A stretch of 64,000 bases of DNA from Polyangium sp. 6x1 (GCF_029946515.1 NZ_JARZHH010000047.1:29674-93673), one strand, 5' to 3'; shown: positions 16,866-25,196, counted from the first letter of the stretch. Numbers and translations: made by a program. Notes: generated from the sequence alone by a model not told the origin.

Positions 16866-18647
16866 TCACTGGTAGCCGGCCGCCTGGAGGCGGAAGAGGG
16901 CCGCATAACGACCCTCCGCGCGGAGGAGCGCGTCGTGGTCGCCCCGCTCCGCGACGCGCCCGCCCTCCATCACGAGGATCTCGTCGGCGAGCCGGACCGT
17001 GGAGAATCGATGCGAAACGAGGATCGCCATGCGGCCCACCGTCTCGGAACGGACGCGCGTGAAGAGCGCCGCCTCCGCGGCAGGATCGATCGCCGCGGTC
17101 GGCTCGTCGAAGAGGAGCAGATCGGCTTTTTCTCGGAGAAACGCCCGCGCGAGGGCGAGCTTTTGCCACTCGCCGCCCGAGAGATCGACGCCGCCGGGGA
17201 ACCATTTGCCGAGCCGCTGATCGAGGCCCCGCGAGAGCTTTTCGACGACCGGGGCCGCCTCGCTGCGCGCGAGCGCGCGCGTGATCGCCTCGTCCGGCAC
17301 CGCGTCCTCGGCGGCGCGCGGGGCGACGTTTTCGCGGACCGGGAGCTGATAACGAACGAAGTCCTGGAACACCACGGCGAGCCGCGCGCGGAGCGCCTCG
17401 GGATCCCAGGCGGAGATCTCCCGCCCGTCGAGGAAAATGCGCCCGTCGGTGGGCTCGTAAAGGCCGGCGACGAGCTTCAGGATCGTCGACTTGCCGGAGC
17501 CATTCTCGCCGACGATGGCGAGCTTCTTCCCCGGGGCAAGGAAAAAATCGACGCCCACGAGCGCAGGGCGTTTCGCTCCCGGGTACGTGAAGCCGACGTT
17601 TTCGAAGCGGAGCCCCTGCTCCTCGCGCGCGCGTGCCGCGGGGAGGATCGGTCTTTGGCCCGGGACCGGGAGATCGAGGAACCCATAAAGGTTTCCGAGG
17701 TACTGCTGGTCCATGTAGAGCCCGCGCAAGCTGCCGAGCGCCTGCTTCCATGCGCCGTCCCCCTGCTTGAACGTGACGAGCGCGAGGCCGAGGTCCCCGA
17801 CGGTGAGCGCCCCCGTGAGGGCTCGAAATGCCACGGAGACGTAGACCGCGTAGAAAAGAGCGAGCGCGACGAGGTCCGCGACGAGGCCCACGACGAGCCG
17901 CCTCCGCGCGAGGGCCTGATCCTCCTCGAATACGAGCGAAAATACCCGCCGCGCGCGCTCGAGGAACATCGGTCCCGTACCGAAAAGGCGCACCTCCTTG
18001 GCATGGTCGTCGCGGGTGAGGATTTGCTCCAGATAGGCTTGCTCCCGCGCCTCGGTGGCGCGCTGATTCTGGAGACGGAAGAGCGCGGTCGCGAAGCGCG
18101 TCTCCGTGAAGAAGCTTGGCAGCGCGGCGAGGAGGATCGCGAGCGCGGAGAGCGGCGAGAACCGAAAGAGGAGCGCCGCCGAGCCAGCGAGGACCGCGAA
18201 GGCTTGCGCCATTGCGAAAAAACCGGCGAGCAGCGCTACCGGACGACCGACGGCCTCCCGCCGCGCCCGCGTGAGCGCGTCGTAAAAGCCTGCGTCCTCG
18301 AAGCAGGCATAAGGAACCGCGATCGCCTTTTCGAGGATCGCCCGCTGAAGGACGAAGCCGAGCGCGAGGCGGAGGCGCGCGGTGGCGAACTGGTTCAGGC
18401 CCCCGGCGACGTACGTGAGAAAGAGGAGTACCGCCTCCGCGACGATACCGACGACGACCACGTGCCTTTCGCCGCGGGCGACGCCGTCGAGGACGCGGCG
18501 GGCGTACCAGGCCATGCCGGTCGGCGCGGCGCCCGCGAGCAGGGCGGCGAGGATCATGGCCGCGAGGGCGAATGGGCTCGCGCGCCACGCGAGCGCGACC
18601 GTGCGGGCGAGCCGGGATCGAAGGGGGAAAGCGGGGGGCTCGGGCAC
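16866..18647 (-). CDS. Graspetide cluster ABC exporter (membrane and ATPase domains fused)
   Basis: A 593-residue half-transporter, like MdnE/MvdE-type exporters of microviridin clusters. Residues 1-330 hold about six membrane helices (SPFALAAMILAALLAGAAP; VVVVGIVAEAVLLFLTYVAGG; ALAILLAALPSFF; LVADLVALALFYAVYVSV). The ATPase domain has Walker A GENGSGKST, signature LSGGEWQ, Walker B LLLFDEPTA and the H loop LVSHRFS. There is no C39 leader-peptidase domain, so leader removal needs another protease. I chose GTG 18647 because it is the first start downstream of the promoter element at 18681-18710; the frame remains open farther upstream to 18824, but that part has no membrane or transporter feature. 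Confidence 0.9.
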   Translation of the reverse strand: MPEPPAFPLRSRLARTVALAWRASPFALAAMILAALLAGAAPTGMAWYARRVLDGVARGERHVVVVGIVAEAVLLFLTYVAGGLNQFATARLRLALGFVLQRAILEKAIAVPYACFEDAGFYDALTRARREAVGRPVALLAGFFAMAQAFAVLAGSAALLFRFSPLSALAILLAALPSFFTETRFATALFRLQNQRATEAREQAYLEQILTRDDHAKEVRLFGTGPMFLERARRVFSLVFEEDQALARRRLVVGLVADLVALALFYAVYVSVAFRALTGALTVGDLGLALVTFKQGDGAWKQALGSLRGLYMDQQYLGNLYGFLDLPVPGQRPILPAARAREEQGLRFENVGFTYPGAKRPALVGVDFFLAPGKKLAIVGENGSGKSTILKLVAGLYEPTDGRIFLDGREISAWDPEALRARLAVVFQDFVRYQLPVRENVAPRAAEDAVPDEAITRALARSEAAPVVEKLSRGLDQRLGKWFPGGVDLSGGEWQKLALARAFLREKADLLLFDEPTAAIDPAAEAALFTRVRSETVGRMAILVSHRFSTVRLADEILVMEGGRVAERGDHDALLRAEGRYAALFRLQAAGYQ

Positions 18648-18680
18648 GGGGGCGAGGACCTCGAAGTCGAGAACACGAGC

Positions 18681-18710
18681 CCTTACGCCGCGTGCCCCGA
18701 GGATTGGACA
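18681..18710 (-). promoter_or_regulatory. Shared bipartite promoter element before the graspetide exporter
   Basis: On the minus strand: TGTCCAATC (18710-18702), 14 bp, CGTAAGG (18687-18681), ending 33 bp before the exporter GTG. Both boxes are identical to those before the precursor gene and the spacing is the same. This supports two co-regulated transcription units in the cluster and sets the exporter start. Confidence 0.7.
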
Positions 18711-18748
18711 CTGGACGTCGACGCGGCGGCGGTGCGAGGATGCGCGCC

Positions 18749-19374
18749 ATGGATCCGAGGGCTCCTCGTTCGTTCTTGCGGCTCTTGGGCATGGCCCTCG
18801 GCGTCCTCTGCGCCGGAGAATCACCGTAGCGGTGCGGCCGGCTCGTCGTCCTCCGCGGCGCCGGCGCCTTCGTCCGTCGCGTCGGCATCGTCAAGATGGG
18901 ATCGAGCTACCCTTACGACGACCCTGACGAAAAGCCCGTGCACGATGCCGCGGTCGAGTCGTTTTGCATGGATCGCACCGAGGTCACGGTCGGCGCGTAC
19001 AAGGCGTGTGTCGACGCGAAGAAATGCGAGCCCGCGCCGATCGAAATGCGGGCGCGGACGTACGCGAACCTTCCTCCTCGATGTACCCGGGGGACGACGG
19101 ATATCCGTCGACGGCCTCCGTCGGCCGGTTTCCCAAGGGCGCGAGCCCGTTCGGGGTGCTCGACATGGCGGGGAACGTCTCGGAGTGGACGGCGAGCGGC
19201 TACTCGAGCAATTACGCCGAGAAGCCCGGGACCGCGCAGCGCGTCTTCCGCGGCGGCTCCTGGTTCGATTACGTCCCCCGCGACGAGCGATTGACCCTCC
19301 GTCTGCGCAGCGAGCCGGAGATGCGCCTGTCCTGGCTCGGCTTCCGGTGCGCAGGAAGATCCGCGTTGCCCTGA
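18749..19374 (+). pseudogene. Decayed formylglycine-generating-enzyme-like (SUMF1-type) lipoprotein gene
   Basis: Pieces of one FGE-sulfatase-type protein appear in three changing frames. An ATG at 18749 opens a lipoprotein-like signal (RSFLRLLGMALGVLCAG) and stops at 18829. A Ser/Ala/Pro linker lies in a second frame. From 18896 the first frame resumes with MGSSYPYDDPDEKPVHD and FCMDRTEVTVGAYKACVDA, the normal N-terminal motifs. Near 19080 the frame shifts again into GASPFGVLDMAGNVSEW and RVFRGGSWFDY ... LGFRCA, the C-terminal motifs. The central part of the domain, normally including a WxxAxxYCxWxGKRLPTEAEWE-like region, is absent. Multiple shifts plus an internal loss argue for a dead gene rather than sequencing error. 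Confidence 0.8.
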
Positions 19375-19398
19375 GCGGATCGTGGTAATCTCGGCGAC

Positions 19399-20766
19399 AT
19401 GCGTATGCAGGCGTGTCGTTATTCCTGGATGTCGGGCGTCGCGCTCGCCGCAGCGGTAGGGTGCGGCGTTGAGACGGTCAAACAAGTGGATGCTACGTCG
19501 GCGGGCTCCGGCGGGACCGGCGGAGGCGGGACCGGTGGGGCCGGCGGAGTCGGGGCGGGTGGGGCCGGGGTAGGGGGGAGCGGTACCATTGGCTGGGCGG
19601 TATGTGATTTCTTCTTCCCCGCGGGGGAGTCGCTGGTCCTCGATACGCCGCCGAACCTGTCGGCGCTCTCCCCGAAGCTCGTGCGATCGGGCCTCGATGA
19701 AAAGAACGTGGTGCTCGCTTTCATGGGGGGGCCGGTGGAGGGGCCTGCGGGCGCCTTGGGCGAGATTCACCTCCGCTTTTTTCTGGATCCGTGGAACACA
19801 TGGCCGCCGGTCGAGGGGTCGAATGTCGTGCTGGCCGACGCGCAAGGGCCCTTCGCGGTATCGAAGGGCGCGAGCATGGAGCTCTCGGTGCTCCGCGACA
19901 TGGGCGCCGCTCCGATCTCGTATTCGATCCTGCCCGCCCTGGGCATGCTTCCCAAATCCACCCCCCTTCCGCTGGACGGAACCCAGGCGGCGCTCCTGCG
20001 AATGCACACCGAAGGGCATATCATCGGATACGGACGTCCCCACGAGGGGGCCATGAGCGAGCTCCTCGTCGGCTTCGGTCGCTACAGTGGACAGCTCCCC
20101 AAAGCGGAAGGCTTCACGCCCGTCGGTTGCACGAAAGGCGAGGTGCTGATGGACGCGGTCTCCACGGCGAAAGGGGCGCTCGTGGGCTTCGCGAGCAATG
20201 AGCCGGCGAGCGCTTCGGGCTGCACGGGCTCGGTCTCGACCGCAAAGCAGGTCGTCGTCGCGCGCGTCACCGATGGCAATCCGGTCGTCGCCGAGCTCGC
20301 CGCGTCGACCCTCGATGGCCAGGCGGCGATCCAGGGGCTCGCCATGGCGGCTCGCAGTGACGGCGCGTGGCTCGCGTGGGGGCGCACGGACGCCCTCGGT
20401 TCGACCTCGCTCTCGGCCCAGGTACTCGACGCGGCGGGGAACTTCGTGGACGGGCCGTTCGAGATTGCGAAGTCGAATGACATTCATCCTGCGACCCTGG
20501 GCGCCGGCCGCATGAAAGACGATCTCGTCGTCGCGTGGTCTTCCGGCGCGCTGACCTCCACGCGTATCGAGGTGGCGCGCATCAGCGCGGGGGGCTACTT
20601 CCACATCGAGGCGACAATCGAAGAAAAGTCGAGCGTGTCCCAGCCCATCGCCGTCCTCGTATCCCCCACAGGGAACGCCGTGCTCCTCGTGTATTCGGTC
20701 GTCTCGGAGGTGGATCAGACCTCGCGCATCCGCCTCCAGCGGCTCGTCTGTGGGGTCTACCTCTGA
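19399..20766 (+). CDS. Lipoprotein with Gly-rich linker and repeat beta domain
   Basis: A 455-residue protein. The signal peptide ends at AAAVGC (Cys22). A Gly-rich linker of the GGTGGGGTGG kind (residues 37-62) separates the lipid anchor from a globular part of about 390 residues with no known motif. That part has beta-propeller-like strands (GALVGFASNEPA; GAWLAWGRTDALGSTSLSAQVLDAAGNFVDGPFEIA; DDLVVAWSSGALTSTRIEVARI). Two Cys (GCTKGE and SGCTGS) and a terminal Cys could form disulfides. Proteins of this make-up are common on myxobacterial surfaces; the role is unknown. It begins 24 bp after the pseudogene and is followed by a terminator-like hairpin. Confidence 0.82.
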   Translation: MRMQACRYSWMSGVALAAAVGCGVETVKQVDATSAGSGGTGGGGTGGAGGVGAGGAGVGGSGTIGWAVCDFFFPAGESLVLDTPPNLSALSPKLVRSGLDEKNVVLAFMGGPVEGPAGALGEIHLRFFLDPWNTWPPVEGSNVVLADAQGPFAVSKGASMELSVLRDMGAAPISYSILPALGMLPKSTPLPLDGTQAALLRMHTEGHIIGYGRPHEGAMSELLVGFGRYSGQLPKAEGFTPVGCTKGEVLMDAVSTAKGALVGFASNEPASASGCTGSVSTAKQVVVARVTDGNPVVAELAASTLDGQAAIQGLAMAARSDGAWLAWGRTDALGSTSLSAQVLDAAGNFVDGPFEIAKSNDIHPATLGAGRMKDDLVVAWSSGALTSTRIEVARISAGGYFHIEATIEEKSSVSQPIAVLVSPTGNAVLLVYSVVSEVDQTSRIRLQRLVCGVYL

Positions 20767-20770
20767 GCTT

Positions 20771-20800
20771 GCTCCCGGGGGAGCATTTTGGGGTATCCCC
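20771..20800 (+). terminator. Terminator-like double hairpin
   Basis: GCTCC/GGAGC arms (20771-20784) followed by ATTTT, then a second small hairpin GGGG-TAT-CCCC (20790-20800). It lies four bases after the lipoprotein stop and before the protease gene, so it probably ends the lipoprotein transcript. Confidence 0.5.
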
Positions 20801-20872
20801 TTCCTCGGTGATTGTTGTAAGAGAAGCCCCAATGATCGCGGGGTGACTCCCGCGCAGCGAGGGACAGCCGCA

Positions 20873-22270
20873 ATGAACACGTTCACTTTCACGCAAGCCG
20901 ACGGCTCGTCACGGGCCGTCCTTGGATATCGGTACGCGCCGCCGAAGGCCGCGGCGAAGCGTTACGTCGTCGGCCGCGGCAGCGTCTCGCGGTTGCCTCC
21001 CAAGGTCGACCTCCGGCCCTTCATGTCGCCGATCGAGAATCAAGAAGAAACGAACAGCTGCGCCGCCAACGCGACGGCGGGCGCCTACGAGTACCTCGTC
21101 AAGCGCCACCTCGGGGACGAGGCCTACGACGTCAGCCGCCTCTTCATCTATTACAACGGCCGCGCCGTCGACGATCCCGAGAACATCGCGGACGAGGGCA
21201 GCGTCCTGCAATCCGTCATCGAGAGCCTGAAGAAGTACGGCGCGTGCTCGGAGGAGACCTGGGCCTTCGACCCCGGGGTCGTCAATGAGCAGCCCTCGGA
21301 CGAGGCGTACCAGGAAGCCTCGCAGTTCCTCATCGAGGACACCGAGCTCGTCCCGACGGATCTCGACGCCTGGAAGACGGCGCTCGCGGAGGGACACCCG
21401 ATCATCTTCGGCGTCAAGCTCTTCTCCTCGTTCGACAAGCACAAGACGGCGGGCCTCGTTCCTGTCCCGACCACGCGGGAGACCGGGCGCGAGAGCCACG
21501 GCGGGCACGCAATGCTCTGCGTCGGCTACTCGGACCCGGACCAGGTCTTCATCGTCCGCAACTCCTGGGGGCCGGAGTGGGGCGACAAGGGGTATTGCTA
21601 CATCCCTTATCGATACCTCATGAACGAGGAATACAACTTCGGCGATTCGTGGATCATCAAGCGCATCGACATGCTCCCGCCCGACGAGGAGACGTGGTCC
21701 GAGGATGAGGAGTCCGTGCTGGAGGACGTCTCCAGCGTCCTCGCGCAGCTCGACGAGGACGAATATGCGAGCCTGCTCGATCGGATGGGCGACGTCCCGC
21801 TCGAAGTGCGGCTCTCGCTCTTGTTCTTGGTCGCTGCGGGGGCGGACGGGGACGTCTCGGAGAGCGAGCTCCAGGCCACGGCCGACCACATCACGCCCGT
21901 GCTCGAGCAGCTCGGCTCGCGGCAAGGCGCCGAGAAGGTGCTCCGCAATGCGCTGCGTCGCATCGACGACGAGAAGATCATCGAGGAGACCATCGATATC
22001 CTCGGCGAGGTGTTTTCGCAGGAAGTGCTCGCTTCAATCGCGTCCCAGCTCCAGGAGATCGTCGGCTCCGACGATGACGTCTCCGAGGAGGAGCAGGCCT
22101 TCGTCGACGCCGTCGTCGAGCGCTGGCAGATCGAGCCCGCGGAGGATGAGGGCGACGAGGAGGAAGAAGACGAGGACGAGAGCGACGAGGACGAGGAAGA
22201 CGAGGACGAGGGCGACGAGGAAGACGAGGAAGACGAGGACGAGGGCGACGAGGAAGAGGAAGACGAGTAG
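20873..22270 (+). CDS. Papain-family (C1) cysteine peptidase with TerB-like region and acidic tail
   Basis: A 465-residue protein from ATG 20873. The C1 peptidase domain covers residues 40-265 with the complete catalytic set: Gln57 (ENQEET), Cys63 (NSCAANA), His212 (HGGHAMLCVGY) and Asn230 (VRNSWGPEWGDKGY). No signal peptide and no inhibitory propeptide are present, so it is probably cytoplasmic or released by another route. Residues 280-420 are helical and resemble TerB-type domains (EVRLSLLFLVAAGADGDVSESELQATADHI). From about residue 420 the chain is almost pure Asp/Glu. That tail could bind Ca2+, act as a built-in charge inhibitor or bind basic partners. Confidence 0.9.
   Translation: MNTFTFTQADGSSRAVLGYRYAPPKAAAKRYVVGRGSVSRLPPKVDLRPFMSPIENQEETNSCAANATAGAYEYLVKRHLGDEAYDVSRLFIYYNGRAVDDPENIADEGSVLQSVIESLKKYGACSEETWAFDPGVVNEQPSDEAYQEASQFLIEDTELVPTDLDAWKTALAEGHPIIFGVKLFSSFDKHKTAGLVPVPTTRETGRESHGGHAMLCVGYSDPDQVFIVRNSWGPEWGDKGYCYIPYRYLMNEEYNFGDSWIIKRIDMLPPDEETWSEDEESVLEDVSSVLAQLDEDEYASLLDRMGDVPLEVRLSLLFLVAAGADGDVSESELQATADHITPVLEQLGSRQGAEKVLRNALRRIDDEKIIEETIDILGEVFSQEVLASIASQLQEIVGSDDDVSEEEQAFVDAVVERWQIEPAEDEGDEEEEDEDESDEDEEDEDEGDEEDEEDEDEGDEEEEDE
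22143..22267 (+). repeat. Low-complexity Asp/Glu codon repeat
   Basis: An irregular repeat of GACGAGGAAGACGAGGACGAGGGCGACGAGG-like units (named here by its Asp/Glu/Gly codons) encodes the acidic tail of the C1 peptidase. The length is likely to vary between strains through slippage. Confidence 0.7.
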
Positions 22271-22291
22271 CCGCCCCGAAATCACGCTCCG

Positions 22292-22320
22292 CGAAAAGTG
22301 AACGCCTCGTTCACTTTTCG
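22292..22320. promoter_or_regulatory. Palindromic operator, distal copy, for the TetR regulator
   Basis: Perfect inverted repeat: 13-base arms (CGAAAAGTGAACG and its complement) around three bases. Its core AAAGTGAAC...GTTCACTTT is repeated at 22343-22369, 22 bp further on, directly before the tetR start. It lies just after the peptidase stop but has no GC-rich stem with T tract, so it reads as a binding site rather than a terminator. Confidence 0.7.
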
Positions 22321-22331
22321 CCCACCCACCC

Positions 22332-22369
22332 TTGACGTCCCCCTAAAGTGAACGTACTGTTCACTTTAG
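22332..22369 (+). promoter_or_regulatory. tetR promoter overlapped by a palindromic operator
   Basis: A -35 box TTGACG (22332-22337), 17 bp, and a weak -10 TACTGT (22355-22360). The palindrome with 11-base arms CTAAAGTGAAC/GTTCACTTTAG (22343-22353 and 22359-22369) covers the -10 box. A TetR dimer bound here would block RNA polymerase, the usual autorepression design. Confidence 0.65.
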
Positions 22370-22382
22370 AGAGCGGGACGAC

Positions 22383-23003
22383 GTGGCACGACAGCTCAAC
22401 GAACAGGTGCGCGAGCGGGTGTTTCGCGCGGCCGAGGAAGTGTTTGCCGAGGCCGGGTACCAGGGCGCGACGATGGCGGCCATCGCCACGCGCGCCGGGG
22501 TCTCGACCGGCAACATCTATCGGTATTTCGAGCACAAGGACGCGCTGTTCTACGCCGTGCTCCCGGACGAATTCGCGGCGCAATTCCTCCGGCTCACGCG
22601 CAGGCGCGTGCAAGCGCTCGTGCGCGCGCCCGCGCCCACGGAGCTCGACGCGGGCGCGGAGGAGCGCGGCGAGGAGCTGCTTCGTTTCTGGATCGAGCAT
22701 CGCTGGAAGGTCATCACGCTCCTCGACCGGGCAGAGGGCTCGCGGCACGAGCCGTTCGCCGAGACGTTCGTGCGGGAGCTCATGCGCCCCTCGCTCGCCA
22801 AGCTCCGCAAAGACGCGCCGCAGAGGCGCGTGAGCCCCGTCGCGCGTTTCGTGTTGCAAACCATCTTCCGCAACACGGTCCGCACCATCGTGTCGATCCT
22901 CGAATCCCACGAGGACGAGGCGCAGATCCGCAAGGCCTTTCAAGGGTTCTGGAGTTATCAGCTCGCCGGTTTGTCCGGCTTTGCCAAATGGGTGCAGTCA
23001 TGA
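22383..23003 (+). CDS. TetR/AcrR-family repressor
   Basis: A 206-residue regulator starting at GTG 22383. The N-terminal helix-turn-helix is typical: RVFRAAEEVFAEAGYQGATMAAIATRAGVSTGNIYRYFEHKDALFYAV. The C-terminal ligand domain is helical and diverged, so the ligand is unknown. Two palindromes with the same core lie in the 110 bp upstream, one over the promoter. Its stop overlaps the start of the amidase gene (ATGA at 23000-23003), so regulator and enzyme form one unit and the inducer may be an amidase substrate or product (inference). Confidence 0.93.
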   Translation: MARQLNEQVRERVFRAAEEVFAEAGYQGATMAAIATRAGVSTGNIYRYFEHKDALFYAVLPDEFAAQFLRLTRRRVQALVRAPAPTELDAGAEERGEELLRFWIEHRWKVITLLDRAEGSRHEPFAETFVRELMRPSLAKLRKDAPQRRVSPVARFVLQTIFRNTVRTIVSILESHEDEAQIRKAFQGFWSYQLAGLSGFAKWVQS

Positions 23004-24424
23004 GCCAAGATCTCTGGGAGCTCGACGCGGTCGGGCAGGCAGCCCTCGTGACGTCGGGCGAGGTGAGCGCGCTCGATCTCGTGGACGCGGCCATCGCGCG
23101 TATCGAAAAACTCGAACCCGTGGTCCACGCGATTGCGAGCGTGGACTTCGACGCGGCCCGGGAGAAGGCCCGAGCGCGGCCTACCGGGCCGCTCGGCGGC
23201 GTGCCGTTCCTCCTCAAGGACGTGCTCGCGTATCCCGGGCACAAGCTCACGATGGGCTCGCGCCTCTTCCGCGATTACGTCGCGCCCGCCGGGTCGCCTT
23301 ATACCGAGCGGTTCGATGCCGCGGGGCTCATCACGCTCGGAAAAACCACGACGAGCGAGTTCGGCCTGCTCGGCAGCACCGAGACCCTTCTCGCGGGGAT
23401 CACGCGCAATCCGTGGGATCTCGCGAAATCGGCCACGGGTTCGTCCGGCGGCGCCGCGGCCGCGGTCGCGAGCGGGATGGTGCCGATGGCACACGCGAAC
23501 GACGGCGGAGGATCGATCCGGATCCCCGCGTCCGCCTGCGGTCTCTTCGGCTTCAAGCCGGGGCGCGGGCGGTGCGTGTCCACGGGGTACGTCGACCCAT
23601 TGGGCATTCTCATCGAGCATTGTGTGAGCCGGAGCGTGCGTGACAGTGCGCTCTTGTTATCGCTGACGGAGGACCCGGGCGCAATGCCTCGGGTCGGATA
23701 CGTGGATCGTCCGCTCGATCGAAAGCTGCGTATCGGCGTGTACACGACGACGCTCCTCGGGCGGGCGCCCGATCCCGAGGTGATGCGTTCGCTCGCGCAG
23801 ACGATGCGGCTCTGCGCCGAGCTCGGGCACGAGGTGGTGGAAGCGCCGCCGCCGCCCGTCGACGGCGCGTCGCTCTCCGAGGCGTTTTTCACGCTGGAAG
23901 GCTGCTTCATGCGCGACCTCGCCCGTACGCTGGAGAGCATGTTCGGAAGGCCCATCGGCGAGAACGACCTCGAGCCCTACACCCTTGCGCTGATCCACCA
24001 TTCTCGCAGTTTGCCCGAGGGCGCCCAGGCGCGCGCGCAGGCCGCGTTCGCCCACGCGTCCGTGCGAATGCTTTCCTACATGGAAAGCTACGACGTCCTC
24101 TTGTGCCCGACCCTCCCCGTGGCGCCGTACGACCTCGGCACGCTCGCGCCCGAGCTCGATCGCGAGCTGCTCATTCGTCGCACGGAGGTGCTCGCGGGAT
24201 ACACGCCCATCCACAGCATGGCAGGTGTGCCGGCCATGTCCGTGCCGCTCGGCTCCTCGGAATCGGGCTTACCGCTCGGCAGCCATTTCGCCGCGCCGCT
24301 CGGGCAGGAGGCGACCCTGCTCGGCCTCGCTTATCAGCTCGAAGAGGCCGCCCCGTGGCGGCATCGCTTCCCAGCGGTGACGCGCGCCGCGCGGGAGGGG
24401 AGCGCGCCTCCGCGGCCGTGCTAG
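23000..24424 (+). CDS. Amidase-signature-family hydrolase
   Basis: A 474-residue enzyme of the amidase signature family. The Ser-cisSer-Lys triad is visible: Lys73 (FLLKDV), Ser148 (TGSSGGAAAAV) and nucleophile Ser172 (DGGGSIRIPAS). Length and the C-terminal SHFAAPLGQEATLLGLAYQLEEAAPW resemble 6-aminohexanoate-cyclic-dimer hydrolase-type and other small-amide hydrolases; the substrate is not determined. There is no signal peptide. The ATG at 23000 overlaps the tetR stop. The dioxygenase gene begins 10 bp after its end, completing a three-gene operon probably repressed by the TetR protein. Confidence 0.92.
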   Translation: MSQDLWELDAVGQAALVTSGEVSALDLVDAAIARIEKLEPVVHAIASVDFDAAREKARARPTGPLGGVPFLLKDVLAYPGHKLTMGSRLFRDYVAPAGSPYTERFDAAGLITLGKTTTSEFGLLGSTETLLAGITRNPWDLAKSATGSSGGAAAAVASGMVPMAHANDGGGSIRIPASACGLFGFKPGRGRCVSTGYVDPLGILIEHCVSRSVRDSALLLSLTEDPGAMPRVGYVDRPLDRKLRIGVYTTTLLGRAPDPEVMRSLAQTMRLCAELGHEVVEAPPPPVDGASLSEAFFTLEGCFMRDLARTLESMFGRPIGENDLEPYTLALIHHSRSLPEGAQARAQAAFAHASVRMLSYMESYDVLLCPTLPVAPYDLGTLAPELDRELLIRRTEVLAGYTPIHSMAGVPAMSVPLGSSESGLPLGSHFAAPLGQEATLLGLAYQLEEAAPWRHRFPAVTRAAREGSAPPRPC

Positions 24425-24434
24425 GGTAGCGCCC

Positions 24435-25196
24435 ATGTCGCCCGCCGAGTTCGAACCGCCGATCACCCCGCCTTCCGACATCGTGGAAACGGTGCGCCGG
24501 CAGGGGTTCGCCGTCGCGAGCTCGTCCTGGATTCAGGGCCTCGAAGGCGCGTCGCGCCCGGACCTCCCGTCGTTCGCCGCGGAATGGGACGACATGCCGC
24601 TCGACCCGTACCTCAAGGACAGCGGGCACTACCGGCGGCGCCGGCATGCTTCGTTCCTCGTCGACGAGGCCTCCTGCCGGCTCGTCCCGCACCGCGCGCA
24701 CTTTCAACCTCTGCAATACAATGCGCTCCACGGCGGCATGGAGCGCTGGTTCGAGCCGATGCGGCAAACCTTGATCGGGCAGCCGTTCTGGTCGGCCTTG
24801 CTCACGGGGCTCGCGCGGGTCTGCTCGGAGATCGGGCACCCCCGGAGCCCCTGGTACGTCGAGGCGCACCAGTTTCGCATCGACACGAGCGAGGGAATCG
24901 GCCGGCCCACGCCGGAGGGGGCGCATCGCGACGGCGTCGACTTCGTGGCGCTGTTCCTGATTGCGCGAAGCGGGATTCGCGGCGGGGAGACCCGCGTCTT
25001 CGACGCGCGTGGCCCGCAGGGGATCCGCTTCACGCTCACCGAGCCCTGGTCCTTCCTCTTGCTCGACGACGAACGCGTGATCCACGAGTCCACGCCGATC
25101 CAGCCGCTCCTCGGAGGAGAATCGGGGGCTCTGCCGTACGGACATCGCGATACGTTGGTCCTCACGTACCGCAGAAATGGGTTTCAGGACCCGTGA
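24435..25196 (+). CDS. 2-oxoglutarate/Fe(II) dioxygenase of the amino-acid hydroxylase (PF10014) type
   Basis: A 253-residue non-heme iron oxygenase. The iron facial triad is placed as in the free L-amino-acid hydroxylase family (L-isoleucine 4-dioxygenase relatives): His164-x-Asp166 in EGAHRDGVDF and His217 in RVIHESTP. A C-terminal Arg in VLTYRR is the likely 2-oxoglutarate ligand. The segment WYVEAHQFRI just before the triad is also typical of that family. It directly follows the amidase in the TetR operon, so the amidase may release an amino acid that this enzyme hydroxylates; this is inference and the substrate is unknown. Confidence 0.88.
   Translation: MSPAEFEPPITPPSDIVETVRRQGFAVASSSWIQGLEGASRPDLPSFAAEWDDMPLDPYLKDSGHYRRRRHASFLVDEASCRLVPHRAHFQPLQYNALHGGMERWFEPMRQTLIGQPFWSALLTGLARVCSEIGHPRSPWYVEAHQFRIDTSEGIGRPTPEGAHRDGVDFVALFLIARSGIRGGETRVFDARGPQGIRFTLTEPWSFLLLDDERVIHESTPIQPLLGGESGALPYGHRDTLVLTYRRNGFQDP

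Noticed and set aside
18648..18824. N-terminal extension of the graspetide exporter up to 18824
   Set aside because: The extension is Arg/Pro-rich without transporter features and would include the promoter element at 18681-18710.
22292..22320. Palindrome after the C1 peptidase stop as a Rho-independent terminator
   Set aside because: The stem is A/T-rich at its ends, no T tract follows, and the same core recurs over the tetR promoter, so an operator explains it better.
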